DNA of 64,000 bases from Simiduia agarivorans SA1 = DSM 21679 (GTDB lineage Bacteria > Pseudomonadota > Gammaproteobacteria > Pseudomonadales > Cellvibrionaceae): positions 2,886,001 to 2,950,000 of the forward strand of contig NC_018868.3 of NCBI RefSeq assembly GCF_000305785.2. The letters run 5' to 3'. The notes beneath the pieces are model-generated. The model had not been told where the DNA came from and ran no database searches. It worked only from the letters and a program-made list of their open reading frames with translations. The position numbers and the translations under genes were made by a program. How positions within the stretch are numbered: the first letter of the stretch is position 1; each line of letters opens with the position of its first letter. Below, one piece after another: positions 26,246 through 34,436 of this stretch.

Positions 26246-26596
26246 TCACACGTCTTGCTTGTTTTTCCTGCCCGCGCGTTGCCGGGCGCGCCAGATACGT
26301 GCCAGCAAAACCAGCACCAGGCCCAGCACAAACAGGCTGAGTGCCCCGGGCTCTGGTACGTAGACATTGTCGCTATGGGTGATGAAGGGCGCAGGATAGG
26401 TGTTGGCTGGCAAGAACAGTGGGGCCGCCGGAATCTCGGGTTGCGGGGTTTCCGCCAACGCCAGCCAGGGGTATTCAGGCGCTTCGGTCACCGTTTGCGG
26501 CGGTTGCTCCGCGAGCGTGATGGGTTCGCCCCACACCGGCAGCACGACCAAGCCCATTGCCAGCAGCAATGCAGCGTTCAGACCTCGTCTGTTCAT
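26246..26596 (-). CDS. short PEP-CTERM sorting-signal protein
   Basis: Protein of 116 aa with an N-terminal signal peptide, a Pro-rich exported middle and a C-terminal tripartite PEP-CTERM signal: VPEPGALSLF, a hydrophobic helix (VLGLVLVLLARIW) and a basic tail (RARQRAGRKNK). Such proteins are cut and anchored by an exosortase (EpsH/XrtA), which usually lies in an EPS locus. No exosortase is seen in the window. The mature region is only about 60 residues, so this may be a small surface or matrix protein. Convergent with the C69 gene. Confidence 0.75.
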   Translation of the reverse strand: MNRRGLNAALLLAMGLVVLPVWGEPITLAEQPPQTVTEAPEYPWLALAETPQPEIPAAPLFLPANTYPAPFITHSDNVYVPEPGALSLFVLGLVLVLLARIWRARQRAGRKNKQDV

Positions 26597-26704
26597 GGCC
26601 AGTGCGCCCCCAGATCACTTTGTCGCACGATAGTACCACTTGATTTTGTGGGCTGTCATCTGTTGTGTTTTGTGGGAGTGTTGACGAGGGGAGATCAAGG
26701 CAAT

Positions 26705-26731
26705 GCCGTTTTTGTCTGGAGTCAAAAACGG
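26705..26731. repeat. hairpin next to a decayed repeat copy
   Basis: CCGTTTTTG / CAAAAACGG, a 9-bp stem with an 8-base loop, directly before the first copy of the long repeat at 26730. Confidence 0.55.
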
Positions 26732-26824
26732 TAGATGCTGGTTGCTATTGGTCGAGTCAGGCGGTGCTTCTCTTTACAGCCTTGGGCATCTTATAGAAAG
26801 CCCTGTTCTTTTGGGCGGGGCTTT
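26730..26824 (+). repeat. diverged direct repeat, copy 1 (tRNA-flank copy)
   Basis: About 95 bp recognisably similar to 27041-27138. They share ATGCTGGT, GGTCGA/AGTCGA, CAGGCGGTG, TCTCT, CCTTGGGCA/CCCTGGGCA and a GC-rich hairpin ending GGGGCTTT. It appears to be an older, decayed duplicate of the sequence flanking tRNA-Phe. The 26597-27040 stretch contains no convincing gene otherwise. Confidence 0.6.
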
Positions 26825-26927
26825 GAGGGTGGTGGTATTGGCGGACAAATTTGCCGGGAGCAAATTTGGGCAGCTTTGCTGGCCGGAGGGCGAGCCGCAG
26901 GACGCGGTGAGCCAACTATCGGAATAG

Positions 26928-27022
26928 CCTATGGGCTGTTCTGACCCTGCGGGCTGATGTGAAAGGAGTCGTCGGGGCGGAAGCATCGTAACAGCCTAAG
27001 GGCTGTTACGCCCCTGCGGGCT
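26928..27022 (+). repeat. 30-bp direct repeat pair in the pre-tRNA gap
   Basis: GCCTATGGGCTGTTCTGACC at 26928 and GCCTAAGGGCTGTTACGCCC at 26993 begin two 30-bp near-identical segments, both ending CTGCGGGCTG. The second contains the hairpin AACAGCCtaaGGGCTGTT. Confidence 0.55.
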
Positions 27023-27040
27023 GCGCGCTATCGCGCTTGT

Positions 27041-27138
27041 GGCTAAATGCTGGTCGCATTTAGTCGAACCAGGCGGTGGGTCTCTCTACGCCCCTGGGCA
27101 CCATACAAAAAAGCCCCGCTCTTTCGAGCGAGGCTTTT
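27041..27138 (+). repeat. direct repeat, copy 2, ending in an inverted tRNA-Phe 3' fragment
   Basis: Second copy of the 26730 repeat. Its part at 27075-27103 (GGTGGGTCTCTCTACGCCCC and onward to the CCA) resembles the T-arm and acceptor end of tRNA-Phe, but in inverted orientation to the real tRNA. Confidence 0.6.
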
Positions 27139-27143
27139 GTGTA

Positions 27144-27158
<15 letters not shown>
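27089..27158. repeat. long inverted repeat made of two tRNA-Phe 3' ends
   Basis: The arms 27089-27107 and 27140-27158 are perfect 19-bp inverted copies (CGCCCCTGGGCACCATACA). Between them lies the tRNA terminator hairpin. The right arm is the 3' end of the real tRNA gene. Confidence 0.85.
27106..27138 (-). terminator. terminator of tRNA-Phe
   Basis: On the minus strand, GCCTCGCTC-gaaa-GAGCGGGGC followed by TTTTTT directly after the tRNA 3' end. The A-run on the other side would let it work in both directions. Confidence 0.75.
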
Positions 27159-27220
<62 letters not shown>

Positions 27221-27371
27221 TTCCCGCTAGCGCGAGAGGCGCGTATTAAACCCGCATGGGCAGGTGGAGTCAAGGCCCGGTTGGGGCTTTTTGGCAGAAA
27301 GTCTTGCTGGTCTGTGGGATTGGATCGTCACAATTACAGGTTGCTCAAAAGCTGTACAGTGGAGGTGTTTT

Positions 27372-27701
27372 GTGAAGGCAAAAGAACTGTTAACCGAGTG
27401 GGAAAATACCACCGAGCGCTGGAAAGGCGAGGTGGAGTATGTGTTGAATCTGCCGGCTAAGGATGCGGCGCGGTTGGAGGCATTGGCCGCCTTGTACCCG
27501 GCGGTGGATAAAACCACGCTTATCAACCAATTGATTCACGCTGCGTTGGAGGAGATCGAGTCTTCCATGCCTTATGTGCAGGGTCCCAAAGTGGTCGCCC
27601 ACGATGAACTGGGCGATCCTATGTATGAGGATGTGGGACTGACGCCGGAATACCTCAAGCTGAGGGCAAAATTCGCCGAGCAGTTCCGCCAGGCCGGCTG
27701 A
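27372..27701 (+). CDS. small cytosolic protein, ribbon-helix-helix-like, unknown function
   Basis: Protein of 109 aa starting at GTG 27372, which has GGAGGT upstream; the longer in-frame extension is not supported. The segment YVLNLPAKDAARLEALAALYP followed by DKTTLINQLIHAALEEIE looks like a short beta strand and two helices, as in ribbon-helix-helix DNA-binding proteins. The acidic C-terminus (MPYVQGPKVVAHDELGDPMYEDVG) is of a kind often seen in Pseudomonas-type hypothetical proteins. Function is not known. Convergent with yggX. Confidence 0.7.
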   Translation: MKAKELLTEWENTTERWKGEVEYVLNLPAKDAARLEALAALYPAVDKTTLINQLIHAALEEIESSMPYVQGPKVVAHDELGDPMYEDVGLTPEYLKLRAKFAEQFRQAG

Positions 27702-27713
27702 ATTCTTACCTGC

Positions 27714-28001
27714 TTATGCGCCGGGTGACGAGTCGCTCGGCGGCACATAGCCTTCGGCTTGGTCGAAGTCCTGGCCCGACAGGAATTTATCCATCTGCTC
27801 CTGCAAATAGGCGCGTGCGGTGAGATCCATCAGGTTCAGGTGCTTTTCGTTGATCAGCATGGTCTGGTGCGCCAGCCATTCCGACCAGGCTTTCTTGCTC
27901 ACATGCTCAAACAGGTCCTGACCTTTGGCACCGGGAAACGGCGGCACGGCCAGGCCTTCGAGTTCCTGTTGGTATTTGCGGCAAAAAACGGTTCGGCTCA
28001 T
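27714..28001 (-). CDS. yggX: probable Fe(II)-trafficking protein YggX
   Basis: Small cytosolic protein of 95 aa linked to protection of iron-sulfur clusters and to iron handling under oxidative stress. The N-terminus [24 protein letters not shown] with the conserved Cys7 and the [17 protein letters not shown] segment are diagnostic. Its start overlaps the stop of the substrate-binding-protein gene (ATGA). In many Gammaproteobacteria yggX directly follows mutY; here one gene has been inserted between them. Confidence 0.95.
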   Translation of the reverse strand: MSRTVFCRKYQQELEGLAVPPFPGAKGQDLFEHVSKKAWSEWLAHQTMLINEKHLNLMDLTARAYLQEQMDKFLSGQDFDQAEGYVPPSDSSPGA

Positions 28002-28753
28002 GGTGAATTGACTTCGGCTGAGTGGGACGGGGATTCTACCACTGCTGGCCATTCAATGTGGGCGCTGCCGAGCTTGCGTTTCAAAAAGCCGTTGGCTCGC
28101 AGTTCAAGCAACTTTTCACTTGCTGCCACGGCCAGCAGCCGGCCCATCCTGTCATCGGCAAAACTGTAACAAAGGGCTTTGTCGATCAGTGGGTGATCCA
28201 CCGCAAAGGTGGGCATGGCCAGCCCGTCTGACTGTGCTATTTCTGCAATTTCCGCTGGGCTGGCAATAATCGCATCAACTCTTTGTCCATTCAGCATACG
28301 CAGCGCATTGCGCTGATTGACGGCCATGACTTTCTGAGCAGTAAGCGACTGGGGTAACGCGTAGTGATAGCCCCGCACAAGGCCGAGCTTCAGGCCGTTA
28401 AGCCCGGACAGCGCGGTGATGGCCGGGCGGTCGGGCGGGGTAAAAATGTAGCGCTTGATCTGCGCAAACGGAATGCTTTTGACAGATGTAACCGGGGGGC
28501 TCACATCACAAAAGTCGGGCACAAACGCGCGGACCTGACCGGCACGGTACATCTGATCTGCGCGCACCGGCGGCACCACATGGGTTTTAATTGTCGCATT
28601 GAAACGGCGCTCCAAAAAACTGACAACTTCCAGGTGGACCTCATACAAGGGGCCTTTGCCTTCCGCCTCCATGTAAACCGGCACTTCCATCGCAACAAAA
28701 TGCCATTCGGGCGTGGCGCCCTGCAAGCTGCCAGCCCAGAAACACAGGAGCAT
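27998..28753 (-). CDS. solute-binding protein family 3-like periplasmic protein
   Basis: Protein of 251 aa similar to the bacterial extracellular solute-binding family 3 (amino-acid ABC-transporter type), with [16 protein letters not shown] and the [17 protein letters not shown] hinge region. From ATG 28753 the signal peptide is short. An upstream in-frame ATT (28777) or CTG (28774) would give [20 protein letters not shown] and a better signal. These codons overlap the mutY stop and have GGAG upstream, so a non-AUG start is plausible. No permease is nearby; many such orphans sense rather than transport. Confidence 0.7.
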   Translation of the reverse strand: MLLCFWAGSLQGATPEWHFVAMEVPVYMEAEGKGPLYEVHLEVVSFLERRFNATIKTHVVPPVRADQMYRAGQVRAFVPDFCDVSPPVTSVKSIPFAQIKRYIFTPPDRPAITALSGLNGLKLGLVRGYHYALPQSLTAQKVMAVNQRNALRMLNGQRVDAIIASPAEIAEIAQSDGLAMPTFAVDHPLIDKALCYSFADDRMGRLLAVAASEKLLELRANGFLKRKLGSAHIEWPAVVESPSHSAEVNSP

Positions 28754-28770
28754 CAGAATGGCGGTTGCTT

Positions 28771-29829
28771 TCAGAATAGTGGATCTCCGTTGGCCATTAA
28801 GTCGATGAGTTTTTTTACCGGCGCCGCCAGGCCCAGCGTGCCGGGTTTGGCGGGTGCGACCCAGCGTTGGGCTTTTTCATTAATTACCGACGGGGTGGAT
28901 GCTAATTGCAACACCACCGGTTCAATGTCCAAATGGTAATGGCTGAAGGTATGGCGCCAGCCGGCGATTGTGTGGTGCTGTTCAACCGGTCCCAGCTGCC
29001 TTTCAGTCCAGTGTAGCGCAGATTCCCCTGTGGCCAGTTCCGGCAGGCTCCAGAGTCCGCCCCAGATACCGGAGGCCGGCCGTTGTTCCAGCAGCAGTTC
29101 ACCGGCGGGGTTGCGGATCATGAGCAGCTGCACGCTTTTTTCAGGTAATACTTTTTTCGGCTTTTTACCCGGAAAGTCGGCGATGCGGCCGGCACCGGAT
29201 GCCACGCAACCCATTTGTACCGGGCAGCGTTCGCACGCCGGTTTGGTGCGCGTGCACAGGGTGGCGCCGAGATCCATCATGGCCTGGGTGTAATGGCCGG
29301 TGCGCTCAGTTGGTGTGGCGGCCTCGGCGTGTTGCCAAAGCGTATTGGCCACCTGAGTTTGCCCGGGCCAGCCTTCTACGCCGTGATAACGCGCCAGCAC
29401 CCGTTTAACATTGCCATCCAGAATGGCCGCGTGCTGGCCGTAGGCGATTGCAGCGATGGCGCCGGCGGTTGAGCGGCCGATGCCCGGCAGCGCCGACAGC
29501 TGTTCTACGGTTTTCGGAAACCGCCCCTTGTAGTCGGATGCCACCTGCTTTGCCGCTTTGTGCAAATTGCGCGCGCGGGCGTAGTAGCCAAGGCCGGTCC
29601 ACAGATGCAGCACGTCATCAATGGGTGCGTCGGCCAATTGTTTTACAGTGGGGAAGCGTTGCATAAACCGGGTGAAGTAAGGAATTACCGTGCTCACCTG
29701 AGTTTGCTGCAACATGATTTCCGAAACCCACACGCGATAGGCGGTGATATTTTTCTGCCAGGGTAAATCCTTGCGGCCGTACTGGTCATACCAGCGCAGT
29801 ACGGCCGCAGCGTTCAGCACTTGGGTCAT
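28771..29829 (-). CDS. mutY: adenine DNA glycosylase MutY
   Basis: Removes adenine mispaired with 8-oxoguanine or guanine. The 352-residue protein has the helix-hairpin-helix ([19 protein letters not shown]), the catalytic Asp in [13 protein letters not shown], the 4Fe-4S ligand pattern [17 protein letters not shown] and a C-terminal Nudix-like domain that reads 8-oxoG. Length and order agree with E. coli MutY. It follows the AsmA-like gene with a 4-bp overlap and precedes the SBP gene and yggX. Confidence 0.96.
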   Translation of the reverse strand: MTQVLNAAAVLRWYDQYGRKDLPWQKNITAYRVWVSEIMLQQTQVSTVIPYFTRFMQRFPTVKQLADAPIDDVLHLWTGLGYYARARNLHKAAKQVASDYKGRFPKTVEQLSALPGIGRSTAGAIAAIAYGQHAAILDGNVKRVLARYHGVEGWPGQTQVANTLWQHAEAATPTERTGHYTQAMMDLGATLCTRTKPACERCPVQMGCVASGAGRIADFPGKKPKKVLPEKSVQLLMIRNPAGELLLEQRPASGIWGGLWSLPELATGESALHWTERQLGPVEQHHTIAGWRHTFSHYHLDIEPVVLQLASTPSVINEKAQRWVAPAKPGTLGLAAPVKKLIDLMANGDPLF

Positions 29830-31931
29830 TCTTTCTTTTTGCCACCGAACAGGTTTTTCAACAACTCTTTGGCTTCCGGATTTTTTTCCAGGTGTTTATC
29901 CAGTTGCTTGTCTAACTCTTTATTGACCTTGGACTTCACCTCATCGCGGTACATGTCTTCAATTGCCGCCATATCCGGTGCGCAAGAGCGCGCATTGAGT
30001 TTGGCGAAACTGTCTTTGCAGCGGATGGGGAGTTTTTTATTGAGCAGCTTTTTATTGGCGATAGGGCAATTCAATAACGCATTGGCCGCTTCATCGATAG
30101 TGAGGTCAAATTTGAAATCGAGTCCGCCTTTGGCGAGATCCACCACGCCCAAACCGCCCATGGCCATGGATTCCACGCCACCGTTCATGGATTTAACCGT
30201 GAGCTTCTGATTGGCCAGTTGGATCTGGCTGGTGAGCGTTTGCAGTTTGGTGAAGTCCGCCCACTCAATGGCGGGCATTTCCTTGCGCTGCGCCAGCATA
30301 GCCAGTTCGCACAAACTCTTTTCCAGATTCATGCTGTGCAGCAACATCTGTTGGCTTTGCAGGCCGATATCGGCCGTGAGGGCTTCTGCCAGCGCGGTGG
30401 ATGTAGCGCCGCGGGATTGACCCTTTACCGTAACGGCGCCACTACCCGACACCAGGGGTGCAACTTCGAAATCCTGCAGCAGTTTTTCCAGCGGCATTTT
30501 ATTGCCCGTGGCATTAAAGCTGAGTGTCGCTTCATCTTTGCGCGCATCGAATACCCCATTGGCATTGAGCGGGCCTTCGTGCAGGCGGGCATCAAAACTC
30601 TTCAGCTGGATCAAACCGGCTTTGGCGATGACTTTGGTTTTGACTTGCTGGAACGGCAGGCCTTTAACGGTCATTTTGTCAAAGCCGGCCAGCAGATCCA
30701 GGTTGAGTGCGCGCAATGCCTCCAGTGGCAAGGCATCGCTAGCGGCCGGCTTACTCTGGCGGATGGCTTTTTTGCCGCCGGCACCGGCGGCGCCAGCTGT
30801 ATCTGCTTCAGGTGGCGGCAGGTAGTGATCCAGATTGATGGCATCGCCCTGGATGTCCACCAACAACGCGGTGGTTTCAAAATCGGTAATGCCCGCTTTG
30901 CCTTTGATGGTGCTGCTGTCCACCAGAATGGTCAGGGGCTCCAGCATCAGTTGTGTGCTGTCGCCTTTAAACGGCGAGGCTAACGACACTTCGTGCAGCG
31001 CGCGTGCGTCTGCCATTGGCGGCAGCGGGCTGCCGAGTGCAATCATCAGTTTTTGCAGGTTGGTGGGCGCTAGTGTCAGATCACCCGAGTAGCGCACGCC
31101 CTCGCCGCCCAGCAACAAAATAGCATCGGCACTCAGGTCGGCTCGGGCACTGGTGCCGGCGTGGGTCAGGGTCACAGGGGCTTTAAGGCCTTCAATAATC
31201 ACCTGATCCAGCGCTTCCGGCAGGCGCAACGTGAGGTTGGCGCGGGTCTCGCCTTTGAGCGTTGAAGCTTCGGGCCGCACCAGCGTAAAGGCGGTGTTAA
31301 GGCTGACGGGAATGGCCGAGCCATCCAGCTTCAGGTCGGTGATTTCTGCGCCCAGATCGGTCAGGCTCAGGTGGATGCCGTCGGCTTTGGCAAAGCTCAA
31401 CTGGCTGTCCTGCAGTGTGAGCCGGGCCAATTGCAACTGTTGCGCCGCATTGAAAGGCTGTCGGGCATTGACCGCTCGCACGTTGCCCAGCTGGTGCGCC
31501 CGTGCTATGGCGGGTACCAGTACGGGTGCGTGTTCCGCCGCGGCCACTTTGCCGAGAGACTGCCAATTGCCCACGCCGTGCTTGTTCACCTTCAGATCTA
31601 TTTTGGCGCCAGTCAGGGTGATGCCGTCGATTTTTACTTCCTGGCTGAACAGGGGTATCAACTGGACCGCAACCGCAAAGCGGTCGATGGCGGCAATGGG
31701 GGTGTCTGGCGCTTCGGGTGCGCTTACCGCCACCTGCTCTGCTTTGATGGCAATGCGGGGCCAGAGCTGCCAGCCCAGGTCGCCATCCATTTTCAGGACC
31801 ACATTGTTCCTGGCGGCGAGCTCGATGATCTGGGGCTTATATTTGTTGGGGTCGAATGTCAGGACCAGCGCGATTGCAGCCAGCACCAACAACAGAATCA
31901 GAATAAATAGGATTTTCAGGGCGCGTGCCAT
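29826..31931 (-). CDS. AsmA-family protein
   Basis: Large inner-membrane-anchored protein of 701 aa. One N-terminal TM ([21 protein letters not shown]) is followed by [17 protein letters not shown], the typical start of AsmA, and a long beta-rich periplasmic part. The AsmA C-terminal domain lies near 580-640, and a charged tail ends [10 protein letters not shown]. Family members are implicated in phospholipid transport and outer-membrane homeostasis. ATG 31931 is chosen because MARALK directly precedes the TM; an upstream ATG adds 15 unlikely residues. Cotranscribed with mutY. Confidence 0.88.
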   Translation of the reverse strand: MARALKILFILILLLVLAAIALVLTFDPNKYKPQIIELAARNNVVLKMDGDLGWQLWPRIAIKAEQVAVSAPEAPDTPIAAIDRFAVAVQLIPLFSQEVKIDGITLTGAKIDLKVNKHGVGNWQSLGKVAAAEHAPVLVPAIARAHQLGNVRAVNARQPFNAAQQLQLARLTLQDSQLSFAKADGIHLSLTDLGAEITDLKLDGSAIPVSLNTAFTLVRPEASTLKGETRANLTLRLPEALDQVIIEGLKAPVTLTHAGTSARADLSADAILLLGGEGVRYSGDLTLAPTNLQKLMIALGSPLPPMADARALHEVSLASPFKGDSTQLMLEPLTILVDSSTIKGKAGITDFETTALLVDIQGDAINLDHYLPPPEADTAGAAGAGGKKAIRQSKPAASDALPLEALRALNLDLLAGFDKMTVKGLPFQQVKTKVIAKAGLIQLKSFDARLHEGPLNANGVFDARKDEATLSFNATGNKMPLEKLLQDFEVAPLVSGSGAVTVKGQSRGATSTALAEALTADIGLQSQQMLLHSMNLEKSLCELAMLAQRKEMPAIEWADFTKLQTLTSQIQLANQKLTVKSMNGGVESMAMGGLGVVDLAKGGLDFKFDLTIDEAANALLNCPIANKKLLNKKLPIRCKDSFAKLNARSCAPDMAAIEDMYRDEVKSKVNKELDKQLDKHLEKNPEAKELLKNLFGGKKKE

Positions 31932-32093
31932 AGTTCCTCCTGAGCGTGGCGATGGGGGCCAGTGTAAACCAACCACCGGAGGCTTTTACGCTGGCCGGGC
32001 AAATTTTTGCTTTACTTGGTTTTCAGCGGTTCCCCCCTTGGCCCAATACCGTTAGAATGCGCGACTTTCCACTATAGGAAACAGGTGATCACT

Positions 32094-33179
32094 ATGGGAA
32101 ACAAGACCCCTTTATATGAAAGCCACAAGGCCATGGGCGGCCGGGTGGTGGATTTCGGCGGCTGGGACATGCCAGTGAACTACGGCTCGCAGGTGGAAGA
32201 GCACCATAAGGTGCGCACCGATGCCGGCATGTTTGACGTTTCCCACATGACCATTGTGGATGTGACCGGCCCCGAGGCCAAAGCCTACCTGCAGAAGCTG
32301 CTGGCCAACGACGTGGCCAAGATTGAATCGGCCATCGGCAAAGCCATGTACACCGGCATGCTGAACGAGCAGGGCGGCGTGATCGACGACCTTATTGTGT
32401 ACTACCTGGGCGACTGGTATCGCACAGTAGTGAACTGCGCCACCCGCGAAAAAGACCTGTCATGGATGGGCAAGGTAGCGGCCGATTTCGACGTGACCCT
32501 GACCGAGCGCCCGGCGCTGGCTATGGTGGCAGTGCAAGGCCCCAATGCCATTGCCAAGGCCCAGCAAGTGCTGCCCGCTCACGCCGATACCATTGCCGCA
32601 CTCAAGGTGTTCCAGGGCGCGGAAGCCGGCGACTGGTTCATTGCCCGCACCGGCTACACCGGCGAGGATGGCCTGGAAATCATGGTACCCGAGACGGAAG
32701 TGGTCGCCTTCTGGCAGGCACTGGCCGACGCCGGCGTGCAGCCCTGTGGCCTGGGCGCGCGCGATACACTGCGCCTGGAAGCCGGCATGAACCTGTACGG
32801 CTCCGACATGGATGAGACCATCTCGCCGCTGGAAGCCAACATGGCCTGGACCATTGCCTGGGAACCGGCCGGGCGCGATTTCATCGGCCGCAAAGCGCTG
32901 GAAGCCCAGAAAGCGGCGGGCGTTGCGCGCAAGCTGGTGGGGCTGGTGCTGGAAGAAAAAGGCGTGCTGCGCGGTCACCAGAAGGTGATTGTGGAAGGCA
33001 CTGACCAGACCGGTGAAGTCACCAGTGGCACCTTCTCGCCCACCCTCGGCTATTCTATTGCTCTGGCCCGCGTACCGGCCTCCATCGGCGATTCCTGTCT
33101 GGTGGAAATGCGTAACAAACAGGTGCCTGTGAAGGTGGTAAAGCCCAGTTTTGTTCGCAACGGCAAAAAATTAATTTAG
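32094..33179 (+). CDS. gcvT: glycine cleavage system T protein (aminomethyltransferase)
   Basis: Transfers the methylene group from the H-protein aminomethyl-lipoyl arm to tetrahydrofolate and releases ammonia. The 361-residue protein begins [21 protein letters not shown] and has [18 protein letters not shown] and the C-terminal [18 protein letters not shown], all conserved in GcvT. ATG 32094 is chosen from similarity of the N-terminus; an extension to 32007 is in frame but not conserved. Followed by gcvH after 49 bp; gcvP is not in the window. Confidence 0.96.
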   Translation: MGNKTPLYESHKAMGGRVVDFGGWDMPVNYGSQVEEHHKVRTDAGMFDVSHMTIVDVTGPEAKAYLQKLLANDVAKIESAIGKAMYTGMLNEQGGVIDDLIVYYLGDWYRTVVNCATREKDLSWMGKVAADFDVTLTERPALAMVAVQGPNAIAKAQQVLPAHADTIAALKVFQGAEAGDWFIARTGYTGEDGLEIMVPETEVVAFWQALADAGVQPCGLGARDTLRLEAGMNLYGSDMDETISPLEANMAWTIAWEPAGRDFIGRKALEAQKAAGVARKLVGLVLEEKGVLRGHQKVIVEGTDQTGEVTSGTFSPTLGYSIALARVPASIGDSCLVEMRNKQVPVKVVKPSFVRNGKKLI

Positions 33180-33228
33180 AATCCCCTTTTTATAAGATTG
33201 ACCGCGACGCCCGCGAGAGGAACCCCCA

Positions 33229-33618
33229 ATGAGCGAAATTCGCAAAGAACTCAAATACCTGTCCAGCCACGAGTGGGCGCGTATTGAAGAAGATGGCACC
33301 GTTACCATCGGCATTTCAGATCACGCACAGGAAGCGCTGGGCGACGTGGTCTATGTAGAAACGCCGGAAGTCGGCTCCACTGTGAATGCCGGTGAAGAAG
33401 CCGGTGTGGTGGAATCGGTAAAGGCCGCCTCTGACATCTACTCGCCCATTTCCGGTGAAGTGATTGCCGTCAACGAAGCACTCGAAGACGCGCCAGAAAC
33501 CGTTAACAGTTCACCCTACGACGACGGTTGGTTCTTCAAAGTGAAGCCCAACGATTTGTCGGAACTGGATGACGCCCTCGACGCGGCTGGCTACCAGGCA
33601 GCTTGCGAAGACGAGTAA
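33229..33618 (+). CDS. gcvH: glycine cleavage system H protein
   Basis: Lipoyl carrier of 129 aa that shuttles the aminomethyl intermediate between the P, T and L proteins. The lipoylated lysine lies in [18 protein letters not shown], and [20 protein letters not shown] precedes it as expected. It is in operon with gcvT and is followed by a strong terminator, so gcvP must be expressed from elsewhere. Confidence 0.97.
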   Translation: MSEIRKELKYLSSHEWARIEEDGTVTIGISDHAQEALGDVVYVETPEVGSTVNAGEEAGVVESVKAASDIYSPISGEVIAVNEALEDAPETVNSSPYDDGWFFKVKPNDLSELDDALDAAGYQAACEDE

Positions 33619-33633
33619 GTCGTCAAATAAAAG

Positions 33634-33660
33634 AACCCCGCTAAAACGGGGTTTTTTTTT
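33634..33660 (+). terminator. rho-independent terminator of gcvTH
   Basis: AACCCCG / CGGGGTT stem with a short A-rich loop, followed by nine T residues. Confidence 0.93.
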
Positions 33661-33755
33661 GCTCTGGTTTTCTGATTGTGCTGTTCAGGCGCCATCAACG
33701 GGCCCTGAAGCGTCTATAGTGGTATTTACCAAGTGGTAGTACTCAGATAACAGCC

Positions 33756-34436
33756 ATGCCCACCATGAAAAGCCAGATCCGCTCGTGGATTGCCCCTTGT
33801 CTCAGCCTTGTGCTCGCAGTACTACTCCCTTGGGGACAACTGCTGGCGGCCACGCCCGTTGTGATTCTCGATGCTGCAGGTTTACCGTTACCGGATGCGG
33901 TGCTGGTGGTCCCGGGCCAATCCGGTCCGGCGCCGGCGGGGCCGTTTATTGTGGATCAGGTTGATCTGACGTTCGTCCCCCATGTGCTGGTAATTCCCGT
34001 AGGGGCTGAAGTGGTATTCCCGAACAGCGATCGTACCCGGCACCACGTCTATTCCTTTTCGGCGCCCAATCAATTCGAATTAAAACTTTACAGGGCTAAA
34101 GATGCCCCGCCGGTCAAATTTGATGAGCCCGGAATCGTAGAGTTGGGCTGCAATATTCATGACGAGATGAAAGGGTATCTCTTCGTCACCCGCGAAAACG
34201 TCTTTGGTGTCAGCGATGCGCAAGGCAAAGTGGTATTCAACGACCTCGCGGCTGGCGCAAGCGAGGTTATCGTATGGCACCCGGCAATGGGCACGGCTGC
34301 ACCACAACATTACGCACTGGCGCCGGAAATACGTACTGATATAAGGCCGGTGAGGCCTGATCCTGCACCAAAGAGCGATCTGCGTGACAGGCTCAGGCGG
34401 TTTAAAACCCAAGCCACGGAGCCTGCTGGTGACTAG
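33756..34436 (+). CDS. exported cupredoxin-domain protein (methylamine-utilisation type)
   Basis: Periplasmic protein of 226 aa with a signal peptide ending LLA-ATP near 31. The plastocyanin-like fold has candidate copper ligands H96/H97 (TRHHVYSFS) and C132, H135 and M138 in GCNIHDEMKGYLF, a type-1 copper pattern. The C-terminal part (about 145-200) resembles a carboxypeptidase-regulatory-like beta sandwich, which is often fused to this domain. ATG 33765 is an equally good start. It overlaps the next gene by 8 bp, so it is tied to the EAL protein. Confidence 0.8.
   Translation: MPTMKSQIRSWIAPCLSLVLAVLLPWGQLLAATPVVILDAAGLPLPDAVLVVPGQSGPAPAGPFIVDQVDLTFVPHVLVIPVGAEVVFPNSDRTRHHVYSFSAPNQFELKLYRAKDAPPVKFDEPGIVELGCNIHDEMKGYLFVTRENVFGVSDAQGKVVFNDLAAGASEVIVWHPAMGTAAPQHYALAPEIRTDIRPVRPDPAPKSDLRDRLRRFKTQATEPAGD

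Noticed and set aside
30219..30983. 254-aa antisense frame inside the AsmA-like gene
   Set aside because: Composition and position are those of a complementary-strand shadow of the clear AsmA gene.
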